Assembly (NCBI GenBank): GCA_944372215.1
Contig: CALVYL010000004.1
Span: 1 to 41,966 of the forward strand
Direction of reading: 5' to 3'
Source of the DNA: an uncultured Bacilli bacterium
GTDB taxonomy: Bacteria; Bacillota_I; Bacilli_A; RF39; UBA660
DNA: 41,966 nt
Shown here: one piece after another, positions 1-9,661 of the stretch
Layout: each line of letters begins with the position of its first letter
Numbering within the stretch: position 1 is the stretch's first letter
Position numbers and translations under genes: made by a program
The notes under the pieces: model-generated
The model's database searches: none
What the model was told of the DNA's origin: nothing
Seen by the model: only the letters and a program-made list of their open reading frames with translations

Positions 1-134
1 GAACTGCACTGAACTGCACTGAACTGCACTGAACTGCACTGAACTGCACTGAACTGCACTGAACTGCACTGAACTGCACTGAACTGCACTGAACTGCACT
101 GAACTGCACTGAACTGCACTGAACTGCACTGAAC
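1..134. repeat. 10-bp tandem repeat, 13 copies
   Basis: The unit GAACTGCACT is repeated 13 times without a mismatch, followed by a partial GAAC. The array runs into the left edge, so its full length is unknown. It has no start codon context. The last GAAC runs into an AT-rich stretch resembling the GAACAAAT half of the recA SOS box downstream. It may be a genuine minisatellite or an assembly end effect. Confidence 0.95.
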
Positions 135-174
135 AAATATATTTTTATTATAATTTGTATTTAATTTTAAAAAA

Positions 175-227
175 CGAACAAATATTTGTAAAAAAATATT
201 GACATTTTTTTTAAAGTATATTACAAT
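175..227 (+). promoter_or_regulatory. recA promoter with SOS box
   Basis: An SOS-type box CGAACAAATATTTG (175-188) matches the Bacillota LexA consensus CGAAC-N4-GTTYG with one change. Just downstream are TTGACA (199-204) and TACAAT (222-227), 17 bp apart. Transcription should start near 234. The coding frame is open from 199, inside the promoter, which supports the downstream start at 259. Confidence 0.85.
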
Positions 228-258
228 TAATTTGTATCAGAGTGTATTAGGAGGAATA

Positions 259-1302
259 ATGAAATCAGTTAAAGATGAAAAGAATAAAGATAAGGCACTA
301 GAACAAGTTCTAGCAGATATTGAAAAGCAGTTTGGAGCTGGTGCTATTATGAAATTAGGGGATAATGAACACATTGAAGTAGATGTGGTCTCTAGTGGTT
401 CACTTGCTATTGATATTGCTTTAGGTGTTGGAGGTTATCCGAAGGGAAGAATTATAGAAATATATGGACCGGAATCAAGTGGTAAAACAACAGTTGCATT
501 GCAAGCTATAGCAGAAGTTCAAAAAGCTGGAGGTAGAGCAGCATTTATTGATGCTGAACATGCTCTAGATCCCGTATATGCTAAAAATTTAGGTGTTGAT
601 ATAAATGAACTATTATTAAGTCAACCAGATACTGGAGAACAAGCTTTAGAAATTTGTGATGCTTTAGTTAAAAGTGAAGCTGTTAATTTAATTGTAATTG
701 ACTCAGTTGCAGCTTTAGTACCCCAAGCGGAAATTGATGGTGAAATGGGAGATTCTCATGTTGGTTTGCAAGCAAGACTTATGTCACAAGCTTTAAGAAA
801 ATTATCAGGTACCATGAATAAAACTAAAACAACTGCGATATTTATTAATCAATTACGCGAAAAAGTTGGAGTAATGTTTGGTAATCCTGAAACTACACCA
901 GGTGGTAGAGCACTTAAATTTTACTCAACAATTCGTCTTGATGTTAGAAAAGGTGAACAAATTAAAATGGGAGACCAAATAATTGGTAATAAAACCAATA
1001 TTAAAGTAGTTAAAAATAAAGTTGCTCCACCATTTAAGACTGCTACTGTAGATATTATGTATGGTGAAGGTATTTCTAAAGAAGGAGAAATTATTGATAT
1101 TGCTAGTGATTTAGCAATTCTTGATAAAAGCGGAGCATGGTATTCTTATAACGGTGAAAAAATAGGTCAAGGTAAAGAAAATGTTAAGGCTTATTTAAAA
1201 GAAAATACTCAACTTCGTGATGAACTTGAACAAAAGATTAGAGAACATTATGGTTTTGTAAAATCTAAAGACAAAAAAGAAGATAAAAAAGATGCAGAAT
1301 AA
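259..1302 (+). CDS. recA: Recombinase RecA
   Basis: RecA binds single-stranded DNA, drives strand exchange in recombinational repair, and acts as co-protease for LexA self-cleavage. The 347-residue product has the usual length. Walker A (GPESSGKTT) is at residues 70-78, the Walker B-type segment (NLIVIDSV) follows, and the loop 2 region around NPETTPGG is present. The C-terminus is Lys/Asp/Glu-rich as in other RecA proteins. The start at 259 is preceded by GGAGG; an upstream in-frame start at 199 would lie within the -35 box. An SOS box upstream predicts LexA control. The gene is monocistronic and ends in a hairpin shared with the convergent ABC genes. Confidence 0.98.
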   Translation: MKSVKDEKNKDKALEQVLADIEKQFGAGAIMKLGDNEHIEVDVVSSGSLAIDIALGVGGYPKGRIIEIYGPESSGKTTVALQAIAEVQKAGGRAAFIDAEHALDPVYAKNLGVDINELLLSQPDTGEQALEICDALVKSEAVNLIVIDSVAALVPQAEIDGEMGDSHVGLQARLMSQALRKLSGTMNKTKTTAIFINQLREKVGVMFGNPETTPGGRALKFYSTIRLDVRKGEQIKMGDQIIGNKTNIKVVKNKVAPPFKTATVDIMYGEGISKEGEIIDIASDLAILDKSGAWYSYNGEKIGQGKENVKAYLKENTQLRDELEQKIREHYGFVKSKDKKEDKKDAE

Positions 1303-1324
1303 AAAAGGTCGCAAGACCTTTTTT
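1301..1324. terminator. Bidirectional intrinsic terminator
   Basis: A perfect 10-bp stem AAAAAAGGTC / GACCTTTTTT closes a GCAA loop. A-run and T-run flank it, so it can terminate both recA and the convergent permease gene, whose stop codon directly abuts it. Confidence 0.9.
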
Positions 1325-4300
1325 CTATTCTACTGATTTTAATGAATCAATCATATTTACTTTTTTAAGAATAAAGTTAGTAATTATTTGAACAATTATA
1401 GTAAATATAACCATAATTACAACTGTTAAAATATAACTTAAATAATGTATTTGTTTAATGAATATTATTTCATCAGTCTCTGCAACTGTTAGAACAAAGG
1501 CATTTAGACCAATACCTAGAACTAAACCTATTAATATACCAATGATAGTTAGAATAATTGTTTCTCTATAAACATACATCGATATTTCTTTATCATTAAA
1601 ACCAAGGACTTTTAATGTAGCTATTTCTCTAGTTCTTTCTGAAATGTTAATAGTGGTTAAGTTATATAATACTGTAATAGCCAGAACTGATGAGAAGCCA
1701 ATTATTAAGAAAACTATATGGTTCATACTATCAAAAATATCTTGAAGCATTGATACACTATCTTCTGTATATTGAATATTGCTAAAATAATTACTTGCAA
1801 GAAGAGTATCACCTAAATCATTGATGTTAGCAATAATTGTGTTGTAGGAAATATCTCCAAAAACTAAATTGTAATAGTTAGTATTCATATAAACATAATT
1901 ATTAATATAATTTCTACTAATTCCAGAAATTTTTATTACATATATTTCATTGTTATTGTCTCGGAGAGTTATGGTATCACCAACCGAAACATCTAATATA
2001 TCAGCAATTTTTTCAGTAATTATTGCTCCTTCATCATCTAAAGATAAAGGATTGACATCTAAATCTTTTAAGTCATAATAATTACTAATATCATTATCCA
2101 TAAAGGCAATGGAGTAAACATCAATGTTTTTGTTATTGGCAGCAAAAGTTAATGTTTCCATGTGAGCATATAAAGGATTTTCAATATTATTATTTGCAAG
2201 TAAATTATTTATTTCGGTATTTTCTTCAGTAACACTTTCATTTAGGAATAACATAGAGTCGTATTTTTCTATTTCCCCATACTGTATATCAACAATTTTA
2301 GAAATGCTATCTTTTATACCAAAGCCTGTTAAAAGTAGGGCAGTACAACCAGATATACCAATTAGAGTCATAATGATTCTTTTTTTGTATCTAAATAAAT
2401 TTCTAATTGTAACTTTCCAAGAAAATGATATTCTTTTCCAAATAAAGTTTATTTTTTCCAGTAATACCTTACGACCATTTTTAGGACTAGCTGGTCTTAG
2501 CAGATCAGCAGGACTATTTTTAAATTTAACAGCTACAGCAATAAAGGTAACTAGAGACATGGTAATGATACAAACCTCAATTATACTTATACATATTGGA
2601 ATATTTGCATAAGTTTTTAATCCTGGAATTACATAAGCTTGAGTATAAACATTATATAGTACATGAGGTATTACTGTATAACCAATAGTTAAACCAATTA
2701 ATAAACCAAGTAAAGTCGCTAGGAGAACATAGAAAATATAACTGAATATTATTTTGAATTTACCAATTCCAAGGGATGTGAAAATACCAATTTCTGTTCT
2801 TTCTTCTTCAATCATTCTGGTCATGGTATTTAGACACATTAGGAAGGCAACAGCAATAAAAAATATTGGAAATACTGCAGCAATTGAATCAATTTTAGTA
2901 GCTGATTCTAAGAATGTTGTATATCCCGAATTATCTTCCCGGTCAAATAAATACCATTCTGGTTTTTCGAGGGTTGCAATTTCAGCTTCAGCATCAGCAA
3001 TTTCAGCTAGTCCTTGATTAATTTCTTGTTCAAATTCTGCATAATTAGCATTGTATTCTTCTAAACTTTCATTTAAAGTTCTTTGTTGTTCATCTAAAGC
3101 AGCTCTATTAGAATTTAGAGTATTTAATGTTTCGTTATATGTATTATTAAATTCTGTGCGAGCATTAGTAATTTCCGTAAAACCATTTTTTATTTCCGTT
3201 AAACTAGATAATAAAGTATTTAAATTATTAATAGTTTCCCTAGTTATTTGGTATTGTGGATTAGTTTCATCAAGTGTTGCCAGTAAATTATTTAGGTTAG
3301 TAATTTCGTTATTTAAAGCACTTATTGACTCATCTATGCTACTAGTGGTAATACCAAAATTTGTTAGAGAAGCATTAATAGTAGCTAAATTAGTATTAAT
3401 AGTAGCTTCATTAGTATCTAATTCATTTAATACTTGAGTTCTTCTTGTTTCTAATTCTTCTAAAGCATTATTTATTTGGGCATAGCCAGAGTTAATTTGG
3501 GCTTGACCATTATCTAATTCTTCTTTAGCATCACTAAATTTCTCTTCATTTTCTGCTCTTAAATTATTTATTTCTTCACGAGCATCATAGATTTCTTCCA
3601 TGGCAGCAGTTTTAATTTCTTCGTATCTAATTGTTTCTCTAATTGGTGCCAGTTCTTCAAGTTCTGTTAATAACTTATTTGTTTCTTCATCATAATCATC
3701 ACGATAACTTGTTGCATCAGTACTACCTTTAGCAATTAGATAAATTTCAGTGTAATACTCCATATTGAAATTTTCTTTGTTTATATATATAACATTATCA
3801 AGTTTGCCATCAGAAACAGTAGATATGCCAAGATTAGAATAAATATACATACTACTATTTACAGTACCAACTACTTGATAAGTATTATTTTTTAAATAAT
3901 CCCCATAATTTTCATCTTCGATTATTATAGTATCACCGATATTATATGAGCCATCTAAAACTAAACATTCATTATCTTCTTCGGGCATTCTGCCATCAAT
4001 TAAAGTAACATTGTTGATATTTTCAGTTATTCCATATATTTTAGTAGCATCGCCATCAATTACAGTTTCATAAGTATAGTTGGCATCAACAGCCTCGGCA
4101 TTATTCAAATTTTTAAGAGCAGTTAAGTCATCTTCCGTTAAGCCCATGGTACTAACAATGCGATAGTCCATTAACTTAGTTTCATCATAATATTCATCCA
4201 TAGTTCGAATCATATCGGATGATGTTTCTCTAACTCCGGCGAAAAATGCTGCTCCAATAGCAATAATTAAAATTAAAGTTATAAAACGACCTAAAGAATG

Positions 4301-4336
4301 TTTGATTTTTCGCAAAACATTTTTAAACATGAACAT
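1325..4336 (-). CDS. FtsX-like ABC transporter permease with long extracytoplasmic coiled coil
   Basis: Large permease (about 1003 residues) of an ABC-3/FtsX-like exporter, the membrane partner of the ATPase encoded just upstream. There is one N-terminal transmembrane helix (about residues 15-35), then a long extracytoplasmic part. Residues about 240-470 are rich in Glu, Asn, Leu and Ala heptads and should form an extended coiled-coil hairpin. A first FtsX block of helices follows (about 485-640), then a second single helix, a second extracytoplasmic domain, and a last FtsX block carrying the ISERTREIATLKVLG motif. The ATG at 4336 overlaps the ATPase stop codon (TAATG), favouring it over the TTG at 4342. 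The substrate is unknown; such permeases often export lipids or peptides, or act mechanically on the envelope. Confidence 0.9.
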   Translation of the reverse strand: MFMFKNVLRKIKHSLGRFITLILIIAIGAAFFAGVRETSSDMIRTMDEYYDETKLMDYRIVSTMGLTEDDLTALKNLNNAEAVDANYTYETVIDGDATKIYGITENINNVTLIDGRMPEEDNECLVLDGSYNIGDTIIIEDENYGDYLKNNTYQVVGTVNSSMYIYSNLGISTVSDGKLDNVIYINKENFNMEYYTEIYLIAKGSTDATSYRDDYDEETNKLLTELEELAPIRETIRYEEIKTAAMEEIYDAREEINNLRAENEEKFSDAKEELDNGQAQINSGYAQINNALEELETRRTQVLNELDTNEATINTNLATINASLTNFGITTSSIDESISALNNEITNLNNLLATLDETNPQYQITRETINNLNTLLSSLTEIKNGFTEITNARTEFNNTYNETLNTLNSNRAALDEQQRTLNESLEEYNANYAEFEQEINQGLAEIADAEAEIATLEKPEWYLFDREDNSGYTTFLESATKIDSIAAVFPIFFIAVAFLMCLNTMTRMIEEERTEIGIFTSLGIGKFKIIFSYIFYVLLATLLGLLIGLTIGYTVIPHVLYNVYTQAYVIPGLKTYANIPICISIIEVCIITMSLVTFIAVAVKFKNSPADLLRPASPKNGRKVLLEKINFIWKRISFSWKVTIRNLFRYKKRIIMTLIGISGCTALLLTGFGIKDSISKIVDIQYGEIEKYDSMLFLNESVTEENTEINNLLANNNIENPLYAHMETLTFAANNKNIDVYSIAFMDNDISNYYDLKDLDVNPLSLDDEGAIITEKIADILDVSVGDTITLRDNNNEIYVIKISGISRNYINNYVYMNTNYYNLVFGDISYNTIIANINDLGDTLLASNYFSNIQYTEDSVSMLQDIFDSMNHIVFLIIGFSSVLAITVLYNLTTINISERTREIATLKVLGFNDKEISMYVYRETIILTIIGILIGLVLGIGLNAFVLTVAETDEIIFIKQIHYLSYILTVVIMVIFTIIVQIITNFILKKVNMIDSLKSVE

Positions 4337-5037
4337 TACCAATCAATCTCCTCAACACTTTTAGGTTTTTTATGAATAATAATATCTTCAATTGTTCCGT
4401 TTTTAACACGGATAACTTTATCGGCAATTTGTGCAATTATAGCATTGTGCGTAATAATAATTGTTGTTGTTTTAGTTTTGTGACAAGTGTCTTGTAATAA
4501 TTTAATAATCATTTTGCCGGTTTTACTATCTAGGGCTCCAGTTGGTTCATCACAAAGCAAAAGCTTTGGATTTTTGGCTAAGGCTCTCGCAATTGATACT
4601 CTTTGTTGTTCACCACCAGAAAGTTGGGCAGGAAAATGATCCATTCTATCTTTCAAACCTACACTAGCTAAAGTTTCTTTGCTATCTTTGGGATTTTTAC
4701 AAATTTGATTAGCCAGCGAAACATTTTCTAAAGCAGTTAGATTACCAACTAAATTATAAAATTGAAAAACAAAACCAATATCATACCTCCGATATTTAGT
4801 TAGTTCTTTACGATTAAATTTAGAAATATCGGTTCCATCAATAATGATTTCTCCACTAGATGGCGAATCCATACCTCCGAGAATGTTTAAAATAGTTGTT
4901 TTACCGGCGCCGCTAGGGCCAAGAACTACAACCAGTTCACCTTCATCAATAGAAAACGAAACATTATCTAATGCTTTAATTGTTACTTCTCCCATTTGAT
5001 ATATTTTGGTTAAATTCTTTACTTCGATAAATGCCAT
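4336..5037 (-). CDS. ABC transporter ATP-binding protein (LolD/MacB-like)
   Basis: ATPase of about 233 residues that energises the adjacent FtsX-like permease. Walker A is GPSGAGKTT, the ABC signature is LSGGEQQR, and Walker B is [12 protein letters not shown], followed by the switch His (IITHN). The [11 protein letters not shown] segment is typical of the LolD/MacB/SalX-type family. The start at 5037 is chosen because GAGGG lies six bases upstream; an in-frame ATG two codons earlier overlaps that site. The gene overlaps the permease start by one base, so the pair should be translationally coupled. An AT-rich promoter region separates it from the divergent radical SAM gene. Confidence 0.93.
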   Translation of the reverse strand: MAFIEVKNLTKIYQMGEVTIKALDNVSFSIDEGELVVVLGPSGAGKTTILNILGGMDSPSSGEIIIDGTDISKFNRKELTKYRRYDIGFVFQFYNLVGNLTALENVSLANQICKNPKDSKETLASVGLKDRMDHFPAQLSGGEQQRVSIARALAKNPKLLLCDEPTGALDSKTGKMIIKLLQDTCHKTKTTTIIITHNAIIAQIADKVIRVKNGTIEDIIIHKKPKSVEEIDW

Positions 5038-5120
5038 AAGCATCCCTCAATTCTTTTCTTTACAATATTATTATAACTTAAAATTATTGTAAAATAAATA
5101 ATTTATTAGTGAAAACTTTG

Positions 5121-5135
5121 TGATATAATAGGATT
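5121..5135 (+). promoter_or_regulatory. Extended -10 promoter giving a leaderless transcript
   Basis: TGATATAAT (5121-5129) is a TGnTATAAT extended -10. Only six bases separate it from the ATG at 5136, so RNA should begin at or next to the start codon. No correctly spaced Shine-Dalgarno site exists; AGGA lies only two bases from the ATG. The lspA promoter has the same geometry. Confidence 0.7.
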
Positions 5136-5924
5136 ATGTATAAAAAAGTTTATGTTGAAATCACTAATATTTGTAATTTAAAATGTTCTTTTTGTATTCA
5201 TAATAAAAGAGAATCTAGTTTTATGAGTAAAGATAATTTTCAAGTTATTTTAGAAAAGTTAAAACCATACACAAAATATTTATATTTGCATGTAATGGGA
5301 GAACCACTAATGCACCCATATATTAATGAGTTTATTAATCTTGCGAGTCAATATTATTTTGTTAATATTACTACTAATGGTTATTTAATTAATAAAATAA
5401 GTAATAATAAAAATATTCGTCAATTAAATATTTCATTACATAGTTTTGATGCTAAATATAATAAAACCTTAAATGAATACTTAAGTGATATATTAGAAAC
5501 AACTAATATTTTAAAAGAGTATACTTACATCAATTATCGGATTTGGGTAAATAATCCTTACAGGGAAGATATTATAAAAATACTTGAAGATTATTATAAT
5601 ACAACTATTAATGGACACACAAAACTTGCAAAAAATACTTATATCGATTTTGATAGTGAATTTCTGTGGCCGGATTTTTCTAACAACTACTATAATGAAA
5701 TAGGAACTTGTTATGCTTTAAAAGATCACATTGCTATATTAGTTGATGGAACAGTTGTACCTTGTTGCCTAGATAGCAAAGGTATTATTAATTTAGGTAG
5801 TATTTTTGAAAGTAATATAGATGATATAATAAATAGTATGAGATATCAAGAAATGTTAGTTAATTTTAAGAATCATAAACGGTGTGAAGAGTTATGTAAA
5901 CATTGTAATTTTTTGAATCGCTAG
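5136..5924 (+). CDS. Radical SAM protein with SPASM-like C-terminus
   Basis: Radical S-adenosylmethionine enzyme of 262 residues. The N-terminal cluster motif is C13-x3-C17-x2-C20, which binds the SAM-cleaving 4Fe-4S cluster. A GEP-type motif (MGEPLMHP, about residues 55-62) contacts SAM. The C-terminus has further cysteines (GTCY, VPCC, then C-x3-C-x2-C near the end), suggesting an auxiliary cluster of SPASM or twitch type. The substrate cannot be told from sequence. The gene stands alone: the next gene has its own promoter and there is no obvious peptide precursor beside it. It could be a peptide- or sugar-modifying enzyme. Confidence 0.85.
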   Translation: MYKKVYVEITNICNLKCSFCIHNKRESSFMSKDNFQVILEKLKPYTKYLYLHVMGEPLMHPYINEFINLASQYYFVNITTNGYLINKISNNKNIRQLNISLHSFDAKYNKTLNEYLSDILETTNILKEYTYINYRIWVNNPYREDIIKILEDYYNTTINGHTKLAKNTYIDFDSEFLWPDFSNNYYNEIGTCYALKDHIAILVDGTVVPCCLDSKGIINLGSIFESNIDDIINSMRYQEMLVNFKNHKRCEELCKHCNFLNR

Positions 5925-5928
5925 TTTA

Positions 5929-5948
5929 TGGTATAATATTTAGGGAGG
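5929..5948 (+). promoter_or_regulatory. Extended -10 promoter and RBS of the HD-domain gene
   Basis: TGGTATAAT (5929-5937) is an extended -10 just after the radical SAM stop. It is followed by the Shine-Dalgarno sequence AGGGAGGT (5941-5948), with the ATG at 5954, so the 5' leader is only about ten bases. Confidence 0.6.
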
Positions 5949-5953
5949 TATTT

Positions 5954-7090
5954 ATGGATTATAAAGAAAATATGTTAAATCATAATAAAATATTAAGTAA
6001 ATATGCATGCCCAGATAGTGATGCCATATATTTACATGAAAACAAAGATGATTTTCGTACACCTTTTTTTAGAGATATAGATAGAATAATTTATACTCTC
6101 GCTTTTGTGAGATATTCTGATAAAACTCAAGTGTTTTCTTTTAAAGAAAATGATCACTTAACTAAAAGAATGATTCATATTCAGTATGTTTCTAAAATTG
6201 CTAGAACTATTGGCAGAGCCCTTGGTTTAAATGAAGACTTAATTGAGGCTGCAGCATTAGGCCATGACCTTGGTCATACCCCTTTTGGTCATGTGGGTGA
6301 AGCAATATTAAATGAAATAAGTGTAGAAAATAATGAAGGTTATTTTAATCATAATGTCCATAGTGTAAGATTACTTATGTATATTGAAAACTATGGCAAG
6401 GGTCTAAATATAACGCTCCAAACGCTTGATGCAATAATGTGTCATAATGGGGAATTTGCTAGCCAAATGTATGAGGTTAAGAAAAAGAGTAAAGAAGAAT
6501 TTTTGAAGGAATATGAATCATGTTATAAAGATAGAAATGCTATAAAGAAGCTTCGCCCTATGACACTTGAAGGGTCTGTTGTTAGAATTAGTGATTTAAT
6601 TGCTTATTTAGGCAGAGATATTGAAGATGCTAAAAGAATGGGATTAATTGATTTTTCCGATATTCCTTTAAGTATTAAAGAAAATTTAGGTACAAGCAAT
6701 AGAGAAATAGTAAATACAATAGTAATGGATATAATAAATAATAGTATAGGTAAAGATTATATTAAATTAAGTGATAATGTATTTAAATCAATTGTAGAAT
6801 TAAAGAAATTTAATTATGAAAATATTTATTATAAAGCTTATACCAATGAGGAAAAAGACAAATTAAAATTAATGCTAAATACTTTATTTAATAAATATAT
6901 GGCGGATTTAGAAAATAATAATACTGATTCTAATATAATTAAATCTTATTTAGCGAATATGAGTGATGAATATAAAAAAATTAATAGTAATGCCCGAATT
7001 GTAATTGATTATATCGCCGGCATGACAGATGATTACACCTTAAGAGAGTATAATAATTATTTAAATTTGGCACATACTAAATTTGAGTAG
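5954..7090 (+). CDS. dGTPase-like HD-domain phosphohydrolase
   Basis: The 378-residue product belongs to the deoxyguanosine triphosphate triphosphohydrolase-like HD superfamily, which hydrolyses dNTPs to nucleosides and triphosphate and so affects the dNTP pool. The N-terminal pattern (FRTPFFRDIDRIIYT) and the metal-binding series are visible: His in HLTKRMIH, then HD within GHDLGHTPFGH at about residues 108-118. A later conserved Asp lies in the RISDLIAYLGRDIEDA helix. The following M16 gene starts eight bases after the stop, so co-transcription is likely. The sequence shows no tetramer regulatory details, and a nucleotide other than dGTP could be the substrate. Confidence 0.88.
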   Translation: MDYKENMLNHNKILSKYACPDSDAIYLHENKDDFRTPFFRDIDRIIYTLAFVRYSDKTQVFSFKENDHLTKRMIHIQYVSKIARTIGRALGLNEDLIEAAALGHDLGHTPFGHVGEAILNEISVENNEGYFNHNVHSVRLLMYIENYGKGLNITLQTLDAIMCHNGEFASQMYEVKKKSKEEFLKEYESCYKDRNAIKKLRPMTLEGSVVRISDLIAYLGRDIEDAKRMGLIDFSDIPLSIKENLGTSNREIVNTIVMDIINNSIGKDYIKLSDNVFKSIVELKKFNYENIYYKAYTNEEKDKLKLMLNTLFNKYMADLENNNTDSNIIKSYLANMSDEYKKINSNARIVIDYIAGMTDDYTLREYNNYLNLAHTKFE

Positions 7091-7098
7091 GTGATTTA

Positions 7099-8370
7099 AT
7101 GGTTTATAAAACTTATAAGTGTAATTCTTATAATATCCATACAATTAAAACTGATAGATTTAAAACAGTACATATGGAAATAATATTTCGTAAAAATATT
7201 GTCAAAGAAGAATTAGTTAATTATGCTTTTTTAGTAGATATGTTAATGGAATCAAGTAAGAATTATCAAAAAAGAAAAGATGTAATTATAAAACTTGAAG
7301 AATTATATAAATTAGTAGTTTATGGTACTACTGTTAAGACTGGAAGCATTTTAAGTTCCAATTTCATGGCGGATTTTATTGATCCCAAATTTATTGATGA
7401 TGATACTTACCTAGAAAATGTTATTAAATTTATTTTTGAAATGATGGCAAGTCCTAATGCTACTAATGAAGAATTTGATTTAAAAGAATTTAATTTTGTT
7501 AAAGAAAGATTAAAAAGAGAAATAAAAAGTATTGATGAAAATCCTTTTAAATCAAGCATGAGAAAAGCTATTGAAGCAATGGATGCGATGAGTGTTACTG
7601 CTTATCCTTTAATGGGGTCAGTAGAAGAGTTAGAGGGTATCACTCCGGGGAGTTTATATAAATATTATAAAAAATTATTTAAAGATAATACTTGTGATAT
7701 ATTTATTATCGGTGATGTTGATTGTGATAATATAGTTTCATTAATTCAAAAATATTTTAAACATCGCTATATAAATTCAAATAAACTAGTTTTAAGAGTA
7801 GATAATAAATTTAAGAAAAAGGTAACTACTAAAGAAGATGTAAGTGAAAACTTACAAGCGAATTTAGTAATGATTTATAATATTGGAGAGCTGCCAGAGG
7901 TAGAGAGACATGTAACAATGCAAGTATTTAATTATATTTTTGGTAGTGGTGGGTTAACTAGCAAATTATATAAAAGAATAAGAGAAGAAAATAGTTTATG
8001 TTATAACATAAGTACTCTTTATTTAAAATATGATGAGTTACTAGCTATTCATATATCACTTGATACTGCTAATGTTAAAAGAGCGGTATCTATGGTTAAG
8101 AAATGTTTAAAAGAAATGCAAACTGGGGATTTTTTAGATAGTGATTTAGAAGACGCTAAAAAAAGTATTAGTTTAGCTTTAGATTTAACAAGTGATAATA
8201 ATTCATCTTTACTTAATAATTATGTTTTTCATGAATTTGATAATTTGCCACTAATAGATGAGAGAAAGAAAAGTTTAGCCAAATTAACTAAAGAAGATGT
8301 GGTAAATGTTTCTAAAAAGTTAAAATTAAATACCATATATGTGCTTAAAGGAAAGGAAAATATCGAATGA
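7099..8370 (+). CDS. M16-family peptidase-like protein, catalytically degenerate (YmfF-like)
   Basis: First of two adjacent M16 metallopeptidase paralogues, 423 residues. The zinc motif HxxEH expected in the N-terminal domain is missing; the corresponding region reads FLVDMLMES. The product should therefore be an inactive partner that completes a heterodimer with the next gene. Its overall M16 architecture is recognisable, including the glycine-rich FNYIFGSGGLTSKLYKRIREE segment typical of the C-terminal domain. The stop codon overlaps the next start by four bases (ATGA). Bacillota YmfF/YmfH pairs have this arrangement. Confidence 0.87.
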   Translation: MVYKTYKCNSYNIHTIKTDRFKTVHMEIIFRKNIVKEELVNYAFLVDMLMESSKNYQKRKDVIIKLEELYKLVVYGTTVKTGSILSSNFMADFIDPKFIDDDTYLENVIKFIFEMMASPNATNEEFDLKEFNFVKERLKREIKSIDENPFKSSMRKAIEAMDAMSVTAYPLMGSVEELEGITPGSLYKYYKKLFKDNTCDIFIIGDVDCDNIVSLIQKYFKHRYINSNKLVLRVDNKFKKKVTTKEDVSENLQANLVMIYNIGELPEVERHVTMQVFNYIFGSGGLTSKLYKRIREENSLCYNISTLYLKYDELLAIHISLDTANVKRAVSMVKKCLKEMQTGDFLDSDLEDAKKSISLALDLTSDNNSSLLNNYVFHEFDNLPLIDERKKSLAKLTKEDVVNVSKKLKLNTIYVLKGKENIE

Positions 8371-9650
8371 AAGAAATAATTTTAGAGGGTTTAAATGAGC
8401 GTATTTATGAACATACAACTAAAAGTGGTTTAAAAGTATATATGTGGGTAAATGAGAGAGTTACATCAACATTTATGTCTTTATCAGTTAAATATGGTTC
8501 AATTCATACTAAATTTAAAGTTGGTAAAAAGATTTTTGAAGTACCCAATGGTGTAGCCCATTTTTTAGAACATATTAAATTTAATATGGACGCTAGTACT
8601 GTTGCTCATGATGAATTTTATAAATTAGGGGCAGATTCTAATGCTTTTACAACATTTGAATATACCAGTTATATCGTTTATGCTACAAAAAATCTAGATA
8701 AAGTTCTAAATTTATTACTTGATTATGTGTATAATCCATATTTCACTAAAAAAATGATTACTAAAGAAAAAGGTATAATAATTGAAGAAGCTAATATGAC
8801 TGAAGATGATCCTTATTCTGTAATATTTTTTGATAACTTAAAAAGTGTTTTACAAAAAAGTAATTTTAGAGAGGTAATTACTGGTACTAAAGAAGATATA
8901 AAAGAAATAAACATTAATGATATATTAAATGTTTATAATAATTTTTATCATCCTAAAAATATGTTTTTAACTATTACAGGTAATATTAATCCTTATGAAA
9001 TGGTTAGAATTATTGATGATAATATGGATAAAAAAACATTTAAAAAATATAGTGAACCTACCATTATAACAGAATCAGAACCTAAAAAAGTAACAATTGA
9101 ATATCAAGAAATAAGAGTAGGGATAAACGATCCACAGATTAAATATAGTTTAAAGATTCCTATTAATAAATTTAAAGATATTGATTTAGGTGATTTAAAA
9201 ATGGCAATTAATTTAATTATGAATATCAATTTTGGAGCAACTAGTGATTTTCGTGAAGAATTAATTAGTAAAGGCTTAATTACTAGTACAAGTTATTATG
9301 TTGATAAATATGATGAATATATGGTAGTTACTATTAATGCTAATACCAATTATCCAAAAGAAGTTATCAATAAAATAAAAGAAAAATTAGATGATTTAAA
9401 TGTTAATGAAAAAGATTTAACAAGAAAGAAAAATGCTACTATTGCTACAATGATTTTAGATTATGAAGATATTGAAAATGTTAATATGAAGATTCAAAAT
9501 GATATAATTAATAATGGTAAAATAATTACTGATTTAAAGGCACGAGTTAGTAATTTAGATAGGGAAACTTTAGAGGGTGTAATGAGACATATTAATAATG
9601 ATAATGTAGCAGTTAATGTGTTTTTGCCAAAAGAAAACCAAGAAGGTTAA
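8367..9650 (+). CDS. M16-family zinc peptidase, active subunit (YmfH-like)
   Basis: Second M16 paralogue, 427 residues. It carries the inverted zinc motif H65-F-L-E68-H69 and a downstream glutamate pair (E140/E141 in GIIIEEANMTEDDP) that supplies the third ligand. The product is expected to pair with the degenerate YmfF-like protein in a clam-shell dimer that degrades or processes peptides. Its substrate is unknown. Translation is coupled to the upstream gene through an ATGA overlap. A hairpin directly after the stop codon ends the transcript and faces the convergent rpsD. Confidence 0.9.
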   Translation: MKEIILEGLNERIYEHTTKSGLKVYMWVNERVTSTFMSLSVKYGSIHTKFKVGKKIFEVPNGVAHFLEHIKFNMDASTVAHDEFYKLGADSNAFTTFEYTSYIVYATKNLDKVLNLLLDYVYNPYFTKKMITKEKGIIIEEANMTEDDPYSVIFFDNLKSVLQKSNFREVITGTKEDIKEININDILNVYNNFYHPKNMFLTITGNINPYEMVRIIDDNMDKKTFKKYSEPTIITESEPKKVTIEYQEIRVGINDPQIKYSLKIPINKFKDIDLGDLKMAINLIMNINFGATSDFREELISKGLITSTSYYVDKYDEYMVVTINANTNYPKEVINKIKEKLDDLNVNEKDLTRKKNATIATMILDYEDIENVNMKIQNDIINNGKIITDLKARVSNLDRETLEGVMRHINNDNVAVNVFLPKENQEG

Positions 9651-9661
9651 TTCTTGGTTTT
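9634..9661. terminator. Bidirectional terminator between ymfH-like gene and rpsD
   Basis: AAAACCAAGAA (9634-9644) and TTCTTGGTTTT (9651-9661) form a perfect 11-bp stem around a six-base loop. The arms overlap the last codons of the peptidase and the stop of rpsD. T-runs exist in both orientations. Confidence 0.85.

Noticed and set aside
1-134. CRISPR-like array
   Set aside because: The 10-bp units are contiguous with no spacers.
3051-3437. Open frames opposite the permease coiled coil (also 2304-2612 and 2754-3017)
   Set aside because: They are antisense shadows of the strongly supported permease gene and lack RBS and recognisable content.
4336-9650. Radical SAM gene, two M16 peptidases and an ABC exporter as a sactipeptide-type RiPP cluster
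   Set aside because: The set resembles alb-like clusters, but a dGTPase-like gene sits between, the ABC pair is divergent, the radical SAM gene has its own promoter, no precursor peptide is visible, and YmfF/YmfH pairs are common housekeeping genes in Bacillota.
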